In this document: positions 1 through 8,957 of the stretch, in pieces
Position numbering within the stretch: the stretch's first letter is position 1
How the letters are laid out: each line of letters begins with the position of its first letter
Source: Roseiarcus sp963709655
GTDB taxonomy: Bacteria; Pseudomonadota; Alphaproteobacteria; Rhizobiales; Beijerinckiaceae
Assembly: GCA_963709655.1 (NCBI GenBank)
Contig: CAVPXF010000023.1
Coordinates: forward strand, 62,001 to 126,000
Direction of reading: 5' to 3'
DNA: 64,000 nt
Translations under genes and position numbers: made by a program
Notes under the pieces: generated by a model
Told to the model about the DNA's origin: nothing
Seen by the model: the letters and a program-made list of their open reading frames with translations, nothing else
Databases searched by the model: none

Positions 1-933
1 GGCGGCGCGGACGATCCGAAGGTTCTATTGGTCGCGCCGATGTCCGGTCACTTCGCCACCCTCCTGCGCGGCACGATCCGCACGCTGCTGCGTGACCACC
101 AGGTGTTTATCACCGATTGGATCAATCCTCGCGACGTGCCGCTCCACCACGGTCCCTTCGCGCTCGCCGACTATACCGACCATCTGATCGACTTCGTCAA
201 TTTCATTGGCGAGGATTGCCACATCGTCGCGGTCTGCCAACCGACGGTTTCGGCGCTGATCGCGACCGCGGTGATGGCGCAGGACAAGTCCAATGTCCAG
301 CCCGCCAGCCTCACCCTGATGGCCGGCCCGATCGACTGCCGCATTTCGCCAACCAAGGTCAACGAACTGGCTACCGATAAGCCGATCGAGTGGTTTCAAT
401 CCAACATGATCGGCGTGGTGCCGAATAAATGCGAAGGGGCCGGACGGCGGGTGTATCCGGGCTTCCTCCAGCTCTGCGCCTTCATGACCATGAACGTCGA
501 CCGGCACACGAAGTCCTTCGTCGAGATGTTTCGGCACCGGATTGAGGGCGACGAGGAGAAGGCCGACGCCATCAAGGAATTCTATAAGGAATATCTGGCG
601 GTCATGGACATGAGCGCCGACTTCTACCTGGAAACCGTCGAGCAGGTCTTCCAGCGATGCTTGCTGCCCCAGGGCCTGATGAAGCATCGGGGCCGCATCG
701 TCGAGCCGCGCGCGATCAAGAAGACCTTCCTCTTAACCGTCGAGGGCGAGCGTGACGACATCTGCGCCGTCGGCCAGACCCTGGCCGCGCAGGACCTCTG
801 CTCCGGCCTGAGGCCCTACATGAAGACCCACCACCTTCAGGCCGGGGTCGGCCACTATGGGGTGTTCAACGGCAAGCGTTGGGAGTCGCAGGTCTACCCG
901 GTCGTGCGCAACCACATCCAGTCGAGCCGGTAA
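1..933 (+). CDS. phaZ: Intracellular polyhydroxyalkanoate depolymerase, 5' end outside window
   Basis: The frame is open from base 1, so the N-terminus lies upstream and only about 310 C-terminal residues are visible. The protein belongs to the intracellular PHA depolymerase family (PhaZ type), alpha/beta hydrolases that mobilise stored PHB granules in the cytoplasm. The nucleophile is expected to be the Cys in the VCQP motif (visible residue 79), which replaces the serine of a normal lipase box. The acid is expected in GERDD (about residues 250-253) and the base is the His of GVGHYG (visible residue 285). Assignment of the triad rests on family knowledge. The gene ends 99 bp before a convergent aldo/keto reductase. 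Confidence 0.9.
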   Translation, partial: GGADDPKVLLVAPMSGHFATLLRGTIRTLLRDHQVFITDWINPRDVPLHHGPFALADYTDHLIDFVNFIGEDCHIVAVCQPTVSALIATAVMAQDKSNVQPASLTLMAGPIDCRISPTKVNELATDKPIEWFQSNMIGVVPNKCEGAGRRVYPGFLQLCAFMTMNVDRHTKSFVEMFRHRIEGDEEKADAIKEFYKEYLAVMDMSADFYLETVEQVFQRCLLPQGLMKHRGRIVEPRAIKKTFLLTVEGERDDICAVGQTLAAQDLCSGLRPYMKTHHLQAGVGHYGVFNGKRWESQVYPVVRNHIQSSR

Positions 934-1032
934 GGCTTCGCCCTCTCGCACGATCGGCAGCGGGACGAGGGGGCCAGCGGCTCGCCCCTTCACCCATCGC
1001 TTCCGCGACGTGGTCTTCCGCAAACGGAAGAA

Positions 1033-2088
1033 TTACCCCTTCAGATAGGGCTTGTGCAGCACGAGATCGGCCGCGTTGAACCGGTCGTTGGCGGTCCAGG
1101 ACTGGTGCCAGTAGGGGTAGATGAGTGGCGGCTGGCTGACCTTGTCGAGCCGCGCCCGCTCAGCGTCCGTCAGCTTCACCTCGACGCAGGCCAGGTTGTC
1201 GCGGAACTGCGCCTCGTTGCGTCCGCCGACGATGACCGAGGTCACAGTCGGGCGGCCGAGCGTCCACGCGAGCGCGATCTGCGCCGCCGACACCCCATGC
1301 GCCTCGCCGATCGCCACAAGCTCGTCGACAATGGCCCAGAGCGCATTCTCGTCGCGCACCGGCGGCTCGGTCCAGCCGGAAAACTGGCGCGTGCCCTCCG
1401 GCGCGGCCTTGTTGCGCCGGTGCTTGCCCGACAGCAGGCCGCCCGCGATCGGACTCCAGACCAAGACGCCGAGGCCCTGGTCGGCCGCCACCGGCAAAAG
1501 CTCGTATTCCGCCTCGCGCGCCTGCAGCGTGTAGTGGATCTGCTCGGAGACGAACGGGACCCGGTGGTCGCGCCGCGCCACCTCCATCGCCTTCATCATG
1601 TGCCAGCCGGAGAAGTTCGAGCAGCCGACGTAGCGGACCTTGCCCGAGCGCACGAGGCTGTCGAGCGCCTCCATCGTCTCCTCGAGCGGCGTCAGGCCGT
1701 CCCACTGGTGCAGCTGGTAGAGGTCGATCACGTCGGTGCGCAGGCGCTTGAGGCTGGCTTCGCATTCGCGGATCAGATGCCAGCGCGACGAGCCCCGGTC
1801 GTTCGGCCCGCCGCCCGTGGGGAAGCGCGCCTTGGTCGCGATCAGCATGCCGGGTTTTCGCGTAGGCATCGCCTCGCCGACCATCTCCTCCGAACGGCCG
1901 GCGGAATAGATGTTGGCCGTGTCGATCATGTTGACGCCGGCGTCCGCGAAGATGTCGATGAGGCGACGCACCTCGTCCAGCGAGACGTCGCCGACCTTGG
2001 CGAAGGGACCCTTCCCGCCGAAGGTCATGGTGCCCATGGTCAGGATCGAGACTTGCAGGCCCGAGTGGCCGAGCTGCCGGTATTCCAT
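1033..2088 (-). CDS. Aldo/keto reductase
   Basis: A 351-residue protein of the NAD(P)H-dependent aldo/keto reductase family, predicted cytosolic (TIM-barrel). The catalytic tetrad is visible as Asp57 and Tyr61 (DTANIY), Lys86 (ATKARF) and His127 (YQLHQWDG). The C-terminal cofactor region contains SVIVGGRNEAQ. The ATG at 2088 is chosen because MEYRQLG is the classic family N-terminus and GAGGA lies about 8 nt upstream; the frame is open further upstream but that stretch has no family resemblance. The substrate cannot be told from sequence. It is divergent from the DsbA-like gene. Confidence 0.9.
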   Translation of the reverse strand: MEYRQLGHSGLQVSILTMGTMTFGGKGPFAKVGDVSLDEVRRLIDIFADAGVNMIDTANIYSAGRSEEMVGEAMPTRKPGMLIATKARFPTGGGPNDRGSSRWHLIRECEASLKRLRTDVIDLYQLHQWDGLTPLEETMEALDSLVRSGKVRYVGCSNFSGWHMMKAMEVARRDHRVPFVSEQIHYTLQAREAEYELLPVAADQGLGVLVWSPIAGGLLSGKHRRNKAAPEGTRQFSGWTEPPVRDENALWAIVDELVAIGEAHGVSAAQIALAWTLGRPTVTSVIVGGRNEAQFRDNLACVEVKLTDAERARLDKVSQPPLIYPYWHQSWTANDRFNAADLVLHKPYLKG

Positions 2089-2254
2089 CGTGCTGTCCTC
2101 ACTGTTGTTTGGCGACTGGCTAACATGCCAGCATTCCCACGCCAAGCCTCGCCCGAGGCGCATTCGCCCACATCCGCCGGATGGGGTTGCCGCCCGGCGG
2201 CGTTTGTGAGCAATGTCCCGCCCGTCCAAACAGCCCGAGTGTCAGGAGCCCCGA

Positions 2255-2911
2255 ATGGCTTTCGCTTCCCTTCGCCGTCTCGCCGGCGCCGCCCTTATCT
2301 GCGCGGCCGCGCTCGTCTCCGGCGCCTCCGCCGCCGACGCGCCGCAACCGGATCGCACCGTCGACATGGCCAAGGTGTTGCAGACGCCGCCGGGCGCCCC
2401 GCCAGATCTAGCGATCGGCAACCCGAACGGCGTCCCCGTCATCGAGTACGGTTCGCTGACCTGCCCGCACTGCGCGGCATTCAGCAAGGAGACGCTGCCG
2501 CAGCTCAAGAAAGCCTATATCGATACCGGCAAGGTCCGGTTCATTTTCCGCGAATTCTCCCGCAACACCCTCGACGTGGCGGGCTTCGTGCTCGCCCGCT
2601 GCCTCGGCGACGACAAGGCGTTCGCGGCCGACGAGCTCTTGTTCGCCGAGCAGGATAAATGGGCCTTCGTCGACAAGCCGCTCGAGCCGCTGATCGCCGC
2701 CATGCGCGCCACCGGCATGACCAAGGACCAGGCGACCAAGTGCCTCAACGACCAGAAGCTGGCCGACGGCGTCGTCGCGATCACCAAGCGGGCAAACGAC
2801 GAGATCAAGCTCACCGGCACCCCGACCTTCGTCATCGACGGCAAAGTGTACGGCGGCGAGCTGAGCTTCGATCAGCTGAAGGCGATCCTGGATCCGCTGG
2901 TCAAGAAATAA
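2255..2911 (+). CDS. Periplasmic DsbA-family thiol:disulfide oxidoreductase
   Basis: 218 residues. An N-terminal Sec signal peptide (basic start, hydrophobic core, cleavage probably after ASA near residue 26) is followed by a DsbA/thioredoxin_4 fold. The active site is Cys70-Pro-His-Cys73, the canonical DsbA CPHC. A cis-proline loop reads TGTPTFVIDG near the C-terminus. It probably acts as an oxidase of secreted proteins in the periplasm. The ATG at 2255 is preferred because the signal peptide begins there and GGAG lies about 8 nt upstream. Many alphaproteobacteria carry several such single-domain DsbA paralogs. Confidence 0.9.
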   Translation: MAFASLRRLAGAALICAAALVSGASAADAPQPDRTVDMAKVLQTPPGAPPDLAIGNPNGVPVIEYGSLTCPHCAAFSKETLPQLKKAYIDTGKVRFIFREFSRNTLDVAGFVLARCLGDDKAFAADELLFAEQDKWAFVDKPLEPLIAAMRATGMTKDQATKCLNDQKLADGVVAITKRANDEIKLTGTPTFVIDGKVYGGELSFDQLKAILDPLVKK

Positions 2912-2960
2912 CCCTCATCCAGCCCTTCGGGCCGCTTTCTCGCGCAAAGCGGGAGATGGT

Positions 2961-3599
2961 TCACCACGCCAGAAAGCGTCGGCCCGCCCAGGCGCCGACG
3001 GCGGCGCACGCGAGCGTCGCCAGCGGATACCAGGTCGCGACGAACAAAGGCGAATCGTCCGGGCAATGCGAAGCGTAGAGGAACGCGGCGATTCCAGCCG
3101 CGGCAGCGCCCGCAAGCGCCCCCGTCCATCCGGGATACTGCGGCGCGCCGGCCCTGAGCGCAACAATGAGCGCCGCCAGGATCGGCGCCGCCATCATTGG
3201 GATCATCGTCGTGCAGTAACGCATGTTCTGCCCCACGAGGCGAGGCAGCCATTCGTCCTCAGGAACGACGATCAGTTCGACGATCACGGCTGCGGCCAGA
3301 AGCAAGAGCGGGGCGAAAAGCCAGAGCGCGAGCGCGCTCGGCCTCGCATCGGGGCGAGCGAGCCGCGTAACGAGCAGAATCGAGGGCAAGGCGAGCGCCA
3401 GAGCGTCGACGAACTTGAGATCGAAGCGAATTGTGCCGATCGCCTGGGCAAAGTCCGGCCGAGGCCCGACGATGAGCGCGTAAAGGATGAGCGCGCCAAC
3501 GAAGCCGAGCGCGAGCGACGAGACGATTCGACGGCCGAGGTGGATCGGCTCGGGAATCGGGTCGGCGGCGAGCGCCGCGATGAGCTCGGAGGTCTTCAC
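2961..3599 (-). CDS. NrsF/DUF1109-family anti-sigma factor, integral membrane
   Basis: 212 residues: a short cytoplasmic N-terminus (MKTSELIAAL) followed by about six hydrophobic segments. This is the topology of the DUF1109/NrsF family, negative regulators of ECF sigma factors such as Caulobacter SigF. The Cys in NMRYCTTMIP (the sequence also has ASHCPDD) resembles the conserved cysteines thought to sense metals or oxidants. Its start overlaps the stop of the upstream sigma gene by 4 nt (ATGA), which indicates translational coupling and a cognate pair. It would hold the sigma factor at the inner membrane until the inducing stress. Confidence 0.82.
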   Translation of the reverse strand: MKTSELIAALAADPIPEPIHLGRRIVSSLALGFVGALILYALIVGPRPDFAQAIGTIRFDLKFVDALALALPSILLVTRLARPDARPSALALWLFAPLLLLAAAVIVELIVVPEDEWLPRLVGQNMRYCTTMIPMMAAPILAALIVALRAGAPQYPGWTGALAGAAAAGIAAFLYASHCPDDSPLFVATWYPLATLACAAVGAWAGRRFLAW

Positions 3600-4165
3600 G
3601 ATGCGGACCTCCGCCAGGCGGCGCCGAGCGACTTCAGCGCCCGGTGGAGCGCAACCCGCACCGCGACCTCGGTCATGTCGAGCCGCGAGGCCGTCGCGGC
3701 GATCGACTGGCCATCGAGCGAGATCGACTGGACGATGTCGCGCTGGCGCGTGTTCAGCGTCTCCATCAGCTTCTTTGCGTCGCTGAGCGCGTGAGGATCC
3801 TCCGCCTCGGGCGCGGCAAGGAATTCCTCAAAGTCCTCGATCGGTTCGGCGCGTCGGGCGCCGCGGCGGCGCATGGCGTCGATGATCTTGTGGCGAGCGA
3901 CGGCGTTCACCCAGGGTCCAAGCTTCTGACTCGGGTCCCACGTATGGCGCTTCAGATGGATCGCCAGCAACGTCTCCTGCACCGCATCCTCGACATCCGC
4001 GTCGCCCAACCTCGCCCTGGCGAAGGCTGCGCGCGCCATCGCCCGCACAGACCGGCCGATCTCCTCCAAAAGGCGCCGGTAGACGGGCTGGTCGCCCGCC
4101 ATCGCGGCTTTCATCATCGTCGACCAGCGGTCTTCCGGAGCGCTGTCGGCCGACAAGGCGCGCAT
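3596..4165 (-). CDS. ECF RNA polymerase sigma factor (SigF/ECF16-like)
   Basis: 189 residues if started at the ATG at 4165. The order is sigma region 2 (DADVEDAVQETLLAIH, then a WVNAVARHKIID segment) and region 4.2 helix-turn-helix (SIAATASRLDMTEVAVRVALHRAL). There is no extra C-terminal domain. It is paired with the NrsF-like membrane anti-sigma gene through a 4-nt overlap. An ECF16-like promoter lies directly upstream, suggesting autoregulation. That promoter's -10 is so close to 4165 that either the mRNA is leaderless or translation starts at the ATG pair at 4117/4114 (MMKAAMAGDQ). Confidence 0.88.
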   Translation of the reverse strand: MRALSADSAPEDRWSTMMKAAMAGDQPVYRRLLEEIGRSVRAMARAAFARARLGDADVEDAVQETLLAIHLKRHTWDPSQKLGPWVNAVARHKIIDAMRRRGARRAEPIEDFEEFLAAPEAEDPHALSDAKKLMETLNTRQRDIVQSISLDGQSIAATASRLDMTEVAVRVALHRALKSLGAAWRRSAS

Positions 4166-4171
4166 ACGATA

Positions 4172-4197
4172 TTCGCTCCAAAGCGGCTTCCCGTTAC
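4172..4197 (-). promoter_or_regulatory. Candidate autoregulatory ECF sigma promoter
   Basis: On the minus strand GTAACG (4197-4192) is separated by exactly 16 nt from CGAA (4175-4172). This closely matches the GTAACC-N16-CGAA element described for the Caulobacter SigF regulon, recalled from the literature and not looked up. It lies directly before the sigma/anti-sigma operon. Confidence 0.5.
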
Positions 4198-4465
4198 AGG
4201 TTCGCCCAGCCTTTTTGACAGAGCGACGGGCGGGGAAAGGCGAGGCGCCTCGTCTAGCACGGCGAGCCGCCGGCTGCGAAGACCGTCGTGCGACAGGGCG
4301 CGGCGCCGTCGCCTGGGCCCCGTGTTTGTGACGGAATTGCAACGGCTTGCCCGCGTCGCCAGCTATTGACGGGGCGTAAAAGCCATGGCTTTAACCCGCC
4401 TGAGACGCGTAAGGAGCGCCTGGCTTCCGGCCAAGCTCGTGGCGTCGATGAGGAGAAACGACGCC

Positions 4466-5899
4466 ATGTCGCATTGGCCTACCTACGGTCGTATCGAAGG
4501 CGCGATCGTGATGATCGGGTTCGGATCGATCGGCAAGGGAACCCTGCCGCTGATCGAGCGGCATTTCGAGTTCGACAAGGATCATTTCTACGTCATCGAC
4601 CCGAACGACGCCGACCGGAAGCTGCTCGACGAGCGCGGCGTCAAATTCGTCCACCTCGGCCTCAACACGGACAATTACCGCGACGTCCTCCACAAGTATC
4701 TGAGGGCGGGCAAAGGCCAGGGTTTTTGCGTCAACCTGTCGGTCGACACCTCCTCGCTCGACCTTATGCGCTGCGCCCGCGAGATCGGCGCGCTCTACGT
4801 CGACACGGTCGTCGAGCCGTGGCCGGGCTTCTACTATTCCAAGAATCTCGGCAACGAGGCGCGCACCAACTACGCCCTGCGCGAGACGGTGCTCGAAGAG
4901 CGGCGCAAGAACCCCGGCGGTCCGACCGCGATTTCCTGCTGCGGCGCCAATCCGGGCATGGTGTCCTGGTTCGTCAAGCAGGCGCTGCTCAATCTTGCAG
5001 CCGACTTGCGCAAGCCGACGCCCGAGCCGCGGACGCGCGAGGACTGGGCGATGCTCGCTCAAGGCCTCGGGGTCAAGGGCGTGCATATCGCCGAACGCGA
5101 CACCCAGCGCGCCAAGACCCCGAAGCCGCGCAACGTGTTCGTCAACACCTGGTCGGTCGAGGGGTTCCTGTCGGAAGGCATGCAGCCGGCCGAACTCGGC
5201 TGGGGCACGCACGAGACATGGGCGCCGGCGAACGCGGGCTTCCACACATCGGGCTGCGGCGCGGCGATCTACATCGATCAGCCCGGCGCCAACACCCGCG
5301 TCCGCTCCTGGACGCCGACGGCGCGCGGGCAGTTCGGCTTTCTGGTCACCCACAACGAGGCGATCTCGATCGCCGACTATTACACGGTGCGCGATGAGAA
5401 GGGCGAGGCGGTCTATCGGCCGACCTGCCACTACGCCTATCACCCCAGCGACGACGCGGTGCTGTCGCTGCACGAGCTGTTCGGCCGCGCCGGCCAAGCC
5501 CAAAGCGCCCAGCATATTCTCACCGAGGCCGAGATCGTCGACGGGATCGACGAGCTCGGGGTGCTTCTCTATGGCCACGAGCGCAACGCCTACTGGTTCG
5601 GCTCGCAGCTTTCGGTCGAGGAGACCCGCGACCTCGCCCCCTACCAGAACGCGACCGGCATGCAGGTGACGAGCGCCGTGCTCGCCGGCATGGTGTGGGC
5701 GCTGGAGAACCGAGACGCGGGCATCGTCGAGGCCGACGAGGTCGACTTCCGCCGCTGCCTCGAAGTCCAGCGGCCCTATCTCGGTCCGGTCGTCGGCGTC
5801 TATACCGACTGGACGCCGCTCGAGAACCGCCCGGGCCTCTTCCCCGAAGACATCGACGAAAGCGACCCCTGGCAGTTCAGGAACGTGTTGGTGCGATAA
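4466..5899 (+). CDS. hss: Homospermidine synthase
   Basis: 477 residues, the usual length for bacterial homospermidine synthase (EC 2.5.1.44), which makes sym-homospermidine from putrescine with NAD+ as prosthetic group. Visible are an N-terminal Rossmann motif (VMIGFGSIGKGTLPL), the family signature NLSVDTSSLDLM, the VDTVVEPWPGFYY segment and the NPGMVSWFVKQA segment. The start at 4466 is chosen because MSHWPTYGRI aligns with the family N-terminus and AGGAG lies about 11 nt upstream; upstream in-frame ATGs at 4385 and 4448 have no such support. Homospermidine is a hallmark polyamine of alphaproteobacteria. The gene is transcribed alone. Confidence 0.95.
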   Translation: MSHWPTYGRIEGAIVMIGFGSIGKGTLPLIERHFEFDKDHFYVIDPNDADRKLLDERGVKFVHLGLNTDNYRDVLHKYLRAGKGQGFCVNLSVDTSSLDLMRCAREIGALYVDTVVEPWPGFYYSKNLGNEARTNYALRETVLEERRKNPGGPTAISCCGANPGMVSWFVKQALLNLAADLRKPTPEPRTREDWAMLAQGLGVKGVHIAERDTQRAKTPKPRNVFVNTWSVEGFLSEGMQPAELGWGTHETWAPANAGFHTSGCGAAIYIDQPGANTRVRSWTPTARGQFGFLVTHNEAISIADYYTVRDEKGEAVYRPTCHYAYHPSDDAVLSLHELFGRAGQAQSAQHILTEAEIVDGIDELGVLLYGHERNAYWFGSQLSVEETRDLAPYQNATGMQVTSAVLAGMVWALENRDAGIVEADEVDFRRCLEVQRPYLGPVVGVYTDWTPLENRPGLFPEDIDESDPWQFRNVLVR

Positions 5900-5910
5900 C
5901 GGCGGTTTAG

Positions 5911-5925
5911 CGCCGCTTAGCGGCG
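5911..5925 (+). terminator. GC hairpin after hss
   Basis: A perfect 6-bp stem CGCCGC/GCGGCG with a 3-nt TTA loop begins 12 nt after the hss stop. There is no U-tract, so intrinsic termination is uncertain. Confidence 0.35.
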
Positions 5926-6075
5926 GCGCCCTGTCCGATCAAAGGGTTGCGGACCGTCTTAACGACCGGCGGCATGGACGTCGCCGCGAGCATATTATAC
6001 TCAATTTACATGTTTTGTATTGCTGGGGCTGGAGGGTCGCGCAACCGGCGCAATTGGTTTAGACACAGTCTCGCC

Positions 6076-6606
6076 ATGAACGACCTTGCCGACTCCATCC
6101 GCACGATTCCCGACTACCCCAAGCCCGGAATCCTGTTCCGCGACATCACCACGCTGCTCGGCGACGCGAGAGCCTTTCGCCGCGCCGTGGACGAGCTCGT
6201 CCAGCCCTGGGCGGGCGAGAAGATCGATAAGGTGGCGGGGATCGAGGCGCGCGGCTTCATCCTCGGCGGCGCGGTCGCCCATCAGCTTTCGGCGGGGTTC
6301 GTGCCGGTGCGCAAGAAGGGCAAGCTGCCGCACGAGACGGTGTCGATCGCCTATTCGCTGGAATACGGCGTCGATGAGATGGAGATGCACCGGGACGGAG
6401 TGAAGCCCGGCGAGCGGGTCGTTCTGGTCGACGATCTGATCGCCACCGGCGGCACGGCGGTCGGCGCGGTCCAGCTCCTGCGCAAGCTCGGCGCCGACGT
6501 GGTCGCCGCCTGCTTCGTCATCGACCTGCCCGACCTCGGCGGCGCGAAAAAGCTCGCCGAGCTGAACGTGCCGGTGCGCGCGCTGATGGCGTTCCGGGGG
6601 CATTGA
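6076..6606 (+). CDS. apt: Adenine phosphoribosyltransferase
   Basis: 176 residues, typical for Apt (EC 2.4.2.7), which salvages adenine to AMP using PRPP in the cytoplasm. The N-terminus has the family IPDYPKPGILFRDITTLL signature. The middle has AGIEARGFILGGAVA. The PRPP-binding motif is VVLVDDLIATGGTA. The ATG at 6076 gives the standard N-terminus; the frame is open further upstream but that stretch (5947 on) has no family similarity. It is followed after 64 bp by a toxin-antitoxin pair with its own promoter-like element. Confidence 0.96.
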   Translation: MNDLADSIRTIPDYPKPGILFRDITTLLGDARAFRRAVDELVQPWAGEKIDKVAGIEARGFILGGAVAHQLSAGFVPVRKKGKLPHETVSIAYSLEYGVDEMEMHRDGVKPGERVVLVDDLIATGGTAVGAVQLLRKLGADVVAACFVIDLPDLGGAKKLAELNVPVRALMAFRGH

Positions 6607-6627
6607 CGGCGGGACGCTCGCGCGCGC

Positions 6628-6665
6628 TTGACCAACTTGACCAACTGTTCGGTCCCGAGTACGCT
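6628..6665 (+). promoter_or_regulatory. vapBC promoter with duplicated TTGACC
   Basis: CTTGACCAA occurs twice in tandem (from 6627). The second TTGACC (6637-6642) is followed after 17 nt by TACGCT (6660-6665), a sigma-70-like arrangement. The antitoxin ATG is only 6 nt beyond the -10, so the transcript may be nearly leaderless. Confidence 0.45.
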
Positions 6666-6670
6666 AAGGC

Positions 6671-6910
6671 ATGACTCGGACAGTCAATCTCTACGAAGCC
6701 AAGACGCATCTGTCCGCCCTGGTCGAGGCCGCCGAGCAGGGCGAGGAAATCATTATCGCCAAGAACGGAGTGGCCAAGGCGCGGCTGACTGCGATTCCGA
6801 AGCCCACTCGCAAACGCCAACCGTCCAAGCTGATGAACATCACGTTCATTGCCGATGATTTCGATCTCACGGACGAGAGCATCATTAAAGATTTTGAGGG
6901 CTCGGATTGA
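6671..6910 (+). CDS. Type II antitoxin, Phd/YefM-VapB family
   Basis: 79 residues. The N-terminal TVNLYEAKTHLSALVEAAEQGEEIIIAKNG is the conserved DNA-binding dimerisation core of Phd/YefM antitoxins (quoted here in overlapping parts: NLYEAKTHLS, EQGEEIIIAKNG). The acidic C-terminus (DDFDLTDESIIKDFEG) is the expected disordered toxin-binding tail. Its stop overlaps the toxin start by 4 nt (TTGA), a typical toxin-antitoxin operon. It probably represses its own promoter together with the toxin. Confidence 0.9.
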   Translation: MTRTVNLYEAKTHLSALVEAAEQGEEIIIAKNGVAKARLTAIPKPTRKRQPSKLMNITFIADDFDLTDESIIKDFEGSD

Positions 6911-7290
6911 GCGTTCTTATCGATACGCATGTCTTCATCTGGTTTCAAACCGGCTCTCCGCGGCTTTCGCGCCGAGTGCGTGCGCTGATCGAAGATCCGG
7001 ACCAAACGATCTACATGAGCGCTGCGTCCTTCTGGGAAATCGCAATCAAACGGCGCGCCCGGAAACTCGCATTCACTGGACCCCTCCGCGCCGCGGCGGC
7101 GGACTCGGGCCTTCTCGAACTCGAAATCGATGCGGCGGACGGCGAACTGGCCGGGGCGCTGGATTGGGATCATCGCGATCCTTTCGACCGCATGCTCGTT
7201 GCGCAGTGCCGGAATCGATCGCTGACGCTCGCGACGGCAGACGCGGTCCTTCGCGGAAGAAGGGATATTCCCATTTTGTGGGCAGGTTGA
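6907..7290 (+). CDS. Type II toxin VapC, PIN-domain ribonuclease
   Basis: 127 residues starting at a TTG that overlaps the antitoxin stop. The PIN-domain acidic residues are visible: Asp in VLIDTHVFIW, Glu in ASFWEIAIK and Asp in WDHRDPFDRMLVAQ. The family cleaves RNA, often initiator tRNA or the 23S rRNA loop. The SFWEIAIK segment is typical of the chromosomal subgroup paired with Phd-type antitoxins. The pair lies between apt and dapD. Confidence 0.9.
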   Translation: MSVLIDTHVFIWFQTGSPRLSRRVRALIEDPDQTIYMSAASFWEIAIKRRARKLAFTGPLRAAAADSGLLELEIDAADGELAGALDWDHRDPFDRMLVAQCRNRSLTLATADAVLRGRRDIPILWAG

Positions 7291-7367
7291 TCGCGGCCAC
7301 GCAGCCGCCATTGACAACCCGCCCCCGTCGAGACAAACCCTCGCCCGCAACTGTCTCAGGGATCCCC

Positions 7368-8225
<858 letters not shown>

Positions 8226-8242
8226 GATAGAGTGAGATAGGC

Positions 8243-8287
8243 GCGTCCCTTCCCCCCTTGTGGGGGAAGGTTAGGATGGGGGGTCGC
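8243..8287. repeat. Left inverted repeat flanking the DUF559 gene
   Basis: 45 bp that match the reverse complement of 8673-8717 with only 3 differences. The repeat contains an internal CCTTCCCCC/GGGGGAAGG hairpin. It covers the start codon region of the DUF559 gene. Confidence 0.85.
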
Positions 8288-8665
8288 ACCATAGCGAAGA
8301 GATTAACCTCGCTCGCGCGCAGTCTCAGGCGAATTGCGAGTAACGCAGAGCGGCGCCTCTGGCAGGGGCTGAGGAAGAGTTCGGTTGAGGGCTTCCGCTT
8401 TCGTCGTCAGGCGCCACTTGGCGGATTCGTTGTGGACTTCGTTACTCTTGACGCCAAACTCGTTATTGAAGTCGACGGCGCAACGCACTCAACTAAGCGC
8501 GAACGCGCCCGCGATGTGGCCCGCTCTGCCGCGCTCGAGGCGCAGGGTTTCGCCGCTATTCGTTTTGGCAACGACGAGGTGTTACACAATCTCGATGGCG
8601 TGTTGGAAACGATTCGCCTGAAGTTGATTGAGCGAAGGCCGCGCATCGAGGACCCTACGATCTGA
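8276..8665 (+). CDS. DUF559 (Vsr-like) endonuclease-fold protein
   Basis: 129 residues from the ATG at 8276, which lies inside the left inverted repeat; a TTG at 8258 is an alternative. The family belongs to the PD-(D/E)XK/Vsr endonuclease-like group. Key residues are in FRRQAPLGGFVVDFVTLDAKLVIEVDG: Asp in VVDFV and Glu-x-Asp in VIEVDG (quoted in part). A Gln/Arg-rich end follows (GFAAIRFGNDEVL). Members are often scattered through alphaproteobacterial genomes between GC-rich intergenic repeats. Function is unproven; mismatch nicking or a selfish-element role is possible. Confidence 0.8.
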   Translation: MGGRTIAKRLTSLARSLRRIASNAERRLWQGLRKSSVEGFRFRRQAPLGGFVVDFVTLDAKLVIEVDGATHSTKRERARDVARSAALEAQGFAAIRFGNDEVLHNLDGVLETIRLKLIERRPRIEDPTI

Positions 8666-8672
8666 GGTCCGC

Positions 8673-8717
8673 GCGACCCCCCATCCTGTCCTTCCCCCGC
8701 AAGGGGGGAAGGGACGC
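8673..8717. repeat. Right inverted repeat flanking the DUF559 gene
   Basis: Reverse complement of 8243-8287 (42 of 45 bases). It begins 8 bp after the DUF559 stop, so the pair brackets exactly this gene. No target-site duplication is obvious. Confidence 0.85.
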
Positions 8718-8787
8718 AAATCGCGCGCGTAAGCGTTTGAGATTCATCGATTTTTCTGGCAAGTTTTCTTTTTCCAGAAACAATTTC

Positions 8788-8816
8788 TTGCGCTTTTCCG
8801 CCGGTTGGGGCATAGT
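8788..8816 (+). promoter_or_regulatory. Promoter-like element before terminase genes
   Basis: TTGCGC (8788-8793), 17 nt, CATAGT (8811-8816). The spacer shares CGCCGGT and the trailing GGCATAGT with a second element at 15758-15786, which suggests a phage-specific promoter family. An inverted repeat TTTCTGG/CCAGAAA lies just upstream (about 8757-8780). Confidence 0.45.
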
Positions 8817-8957
8817 TGGGCAATGTCGGGGAATGGGTCTCTAAGGCCTCCTCGACCGCACCCCAAGACGCCGATGTTCCCGGAAACTCCCCCGCATTCC
8901 GCGGGCCGGAGCCCTTTCGCGCGTCCTCTCCACACTTTTTCCGGAAGGCCTCCTCCC

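Noticed and set aside
1054..2658. 534-codon plus-strand open frame
   Set aside because: Antisense to the aldo/keto reductase and running into the DsbA-like gene in the wrong phase; Arg/Leu-rich with no family features.
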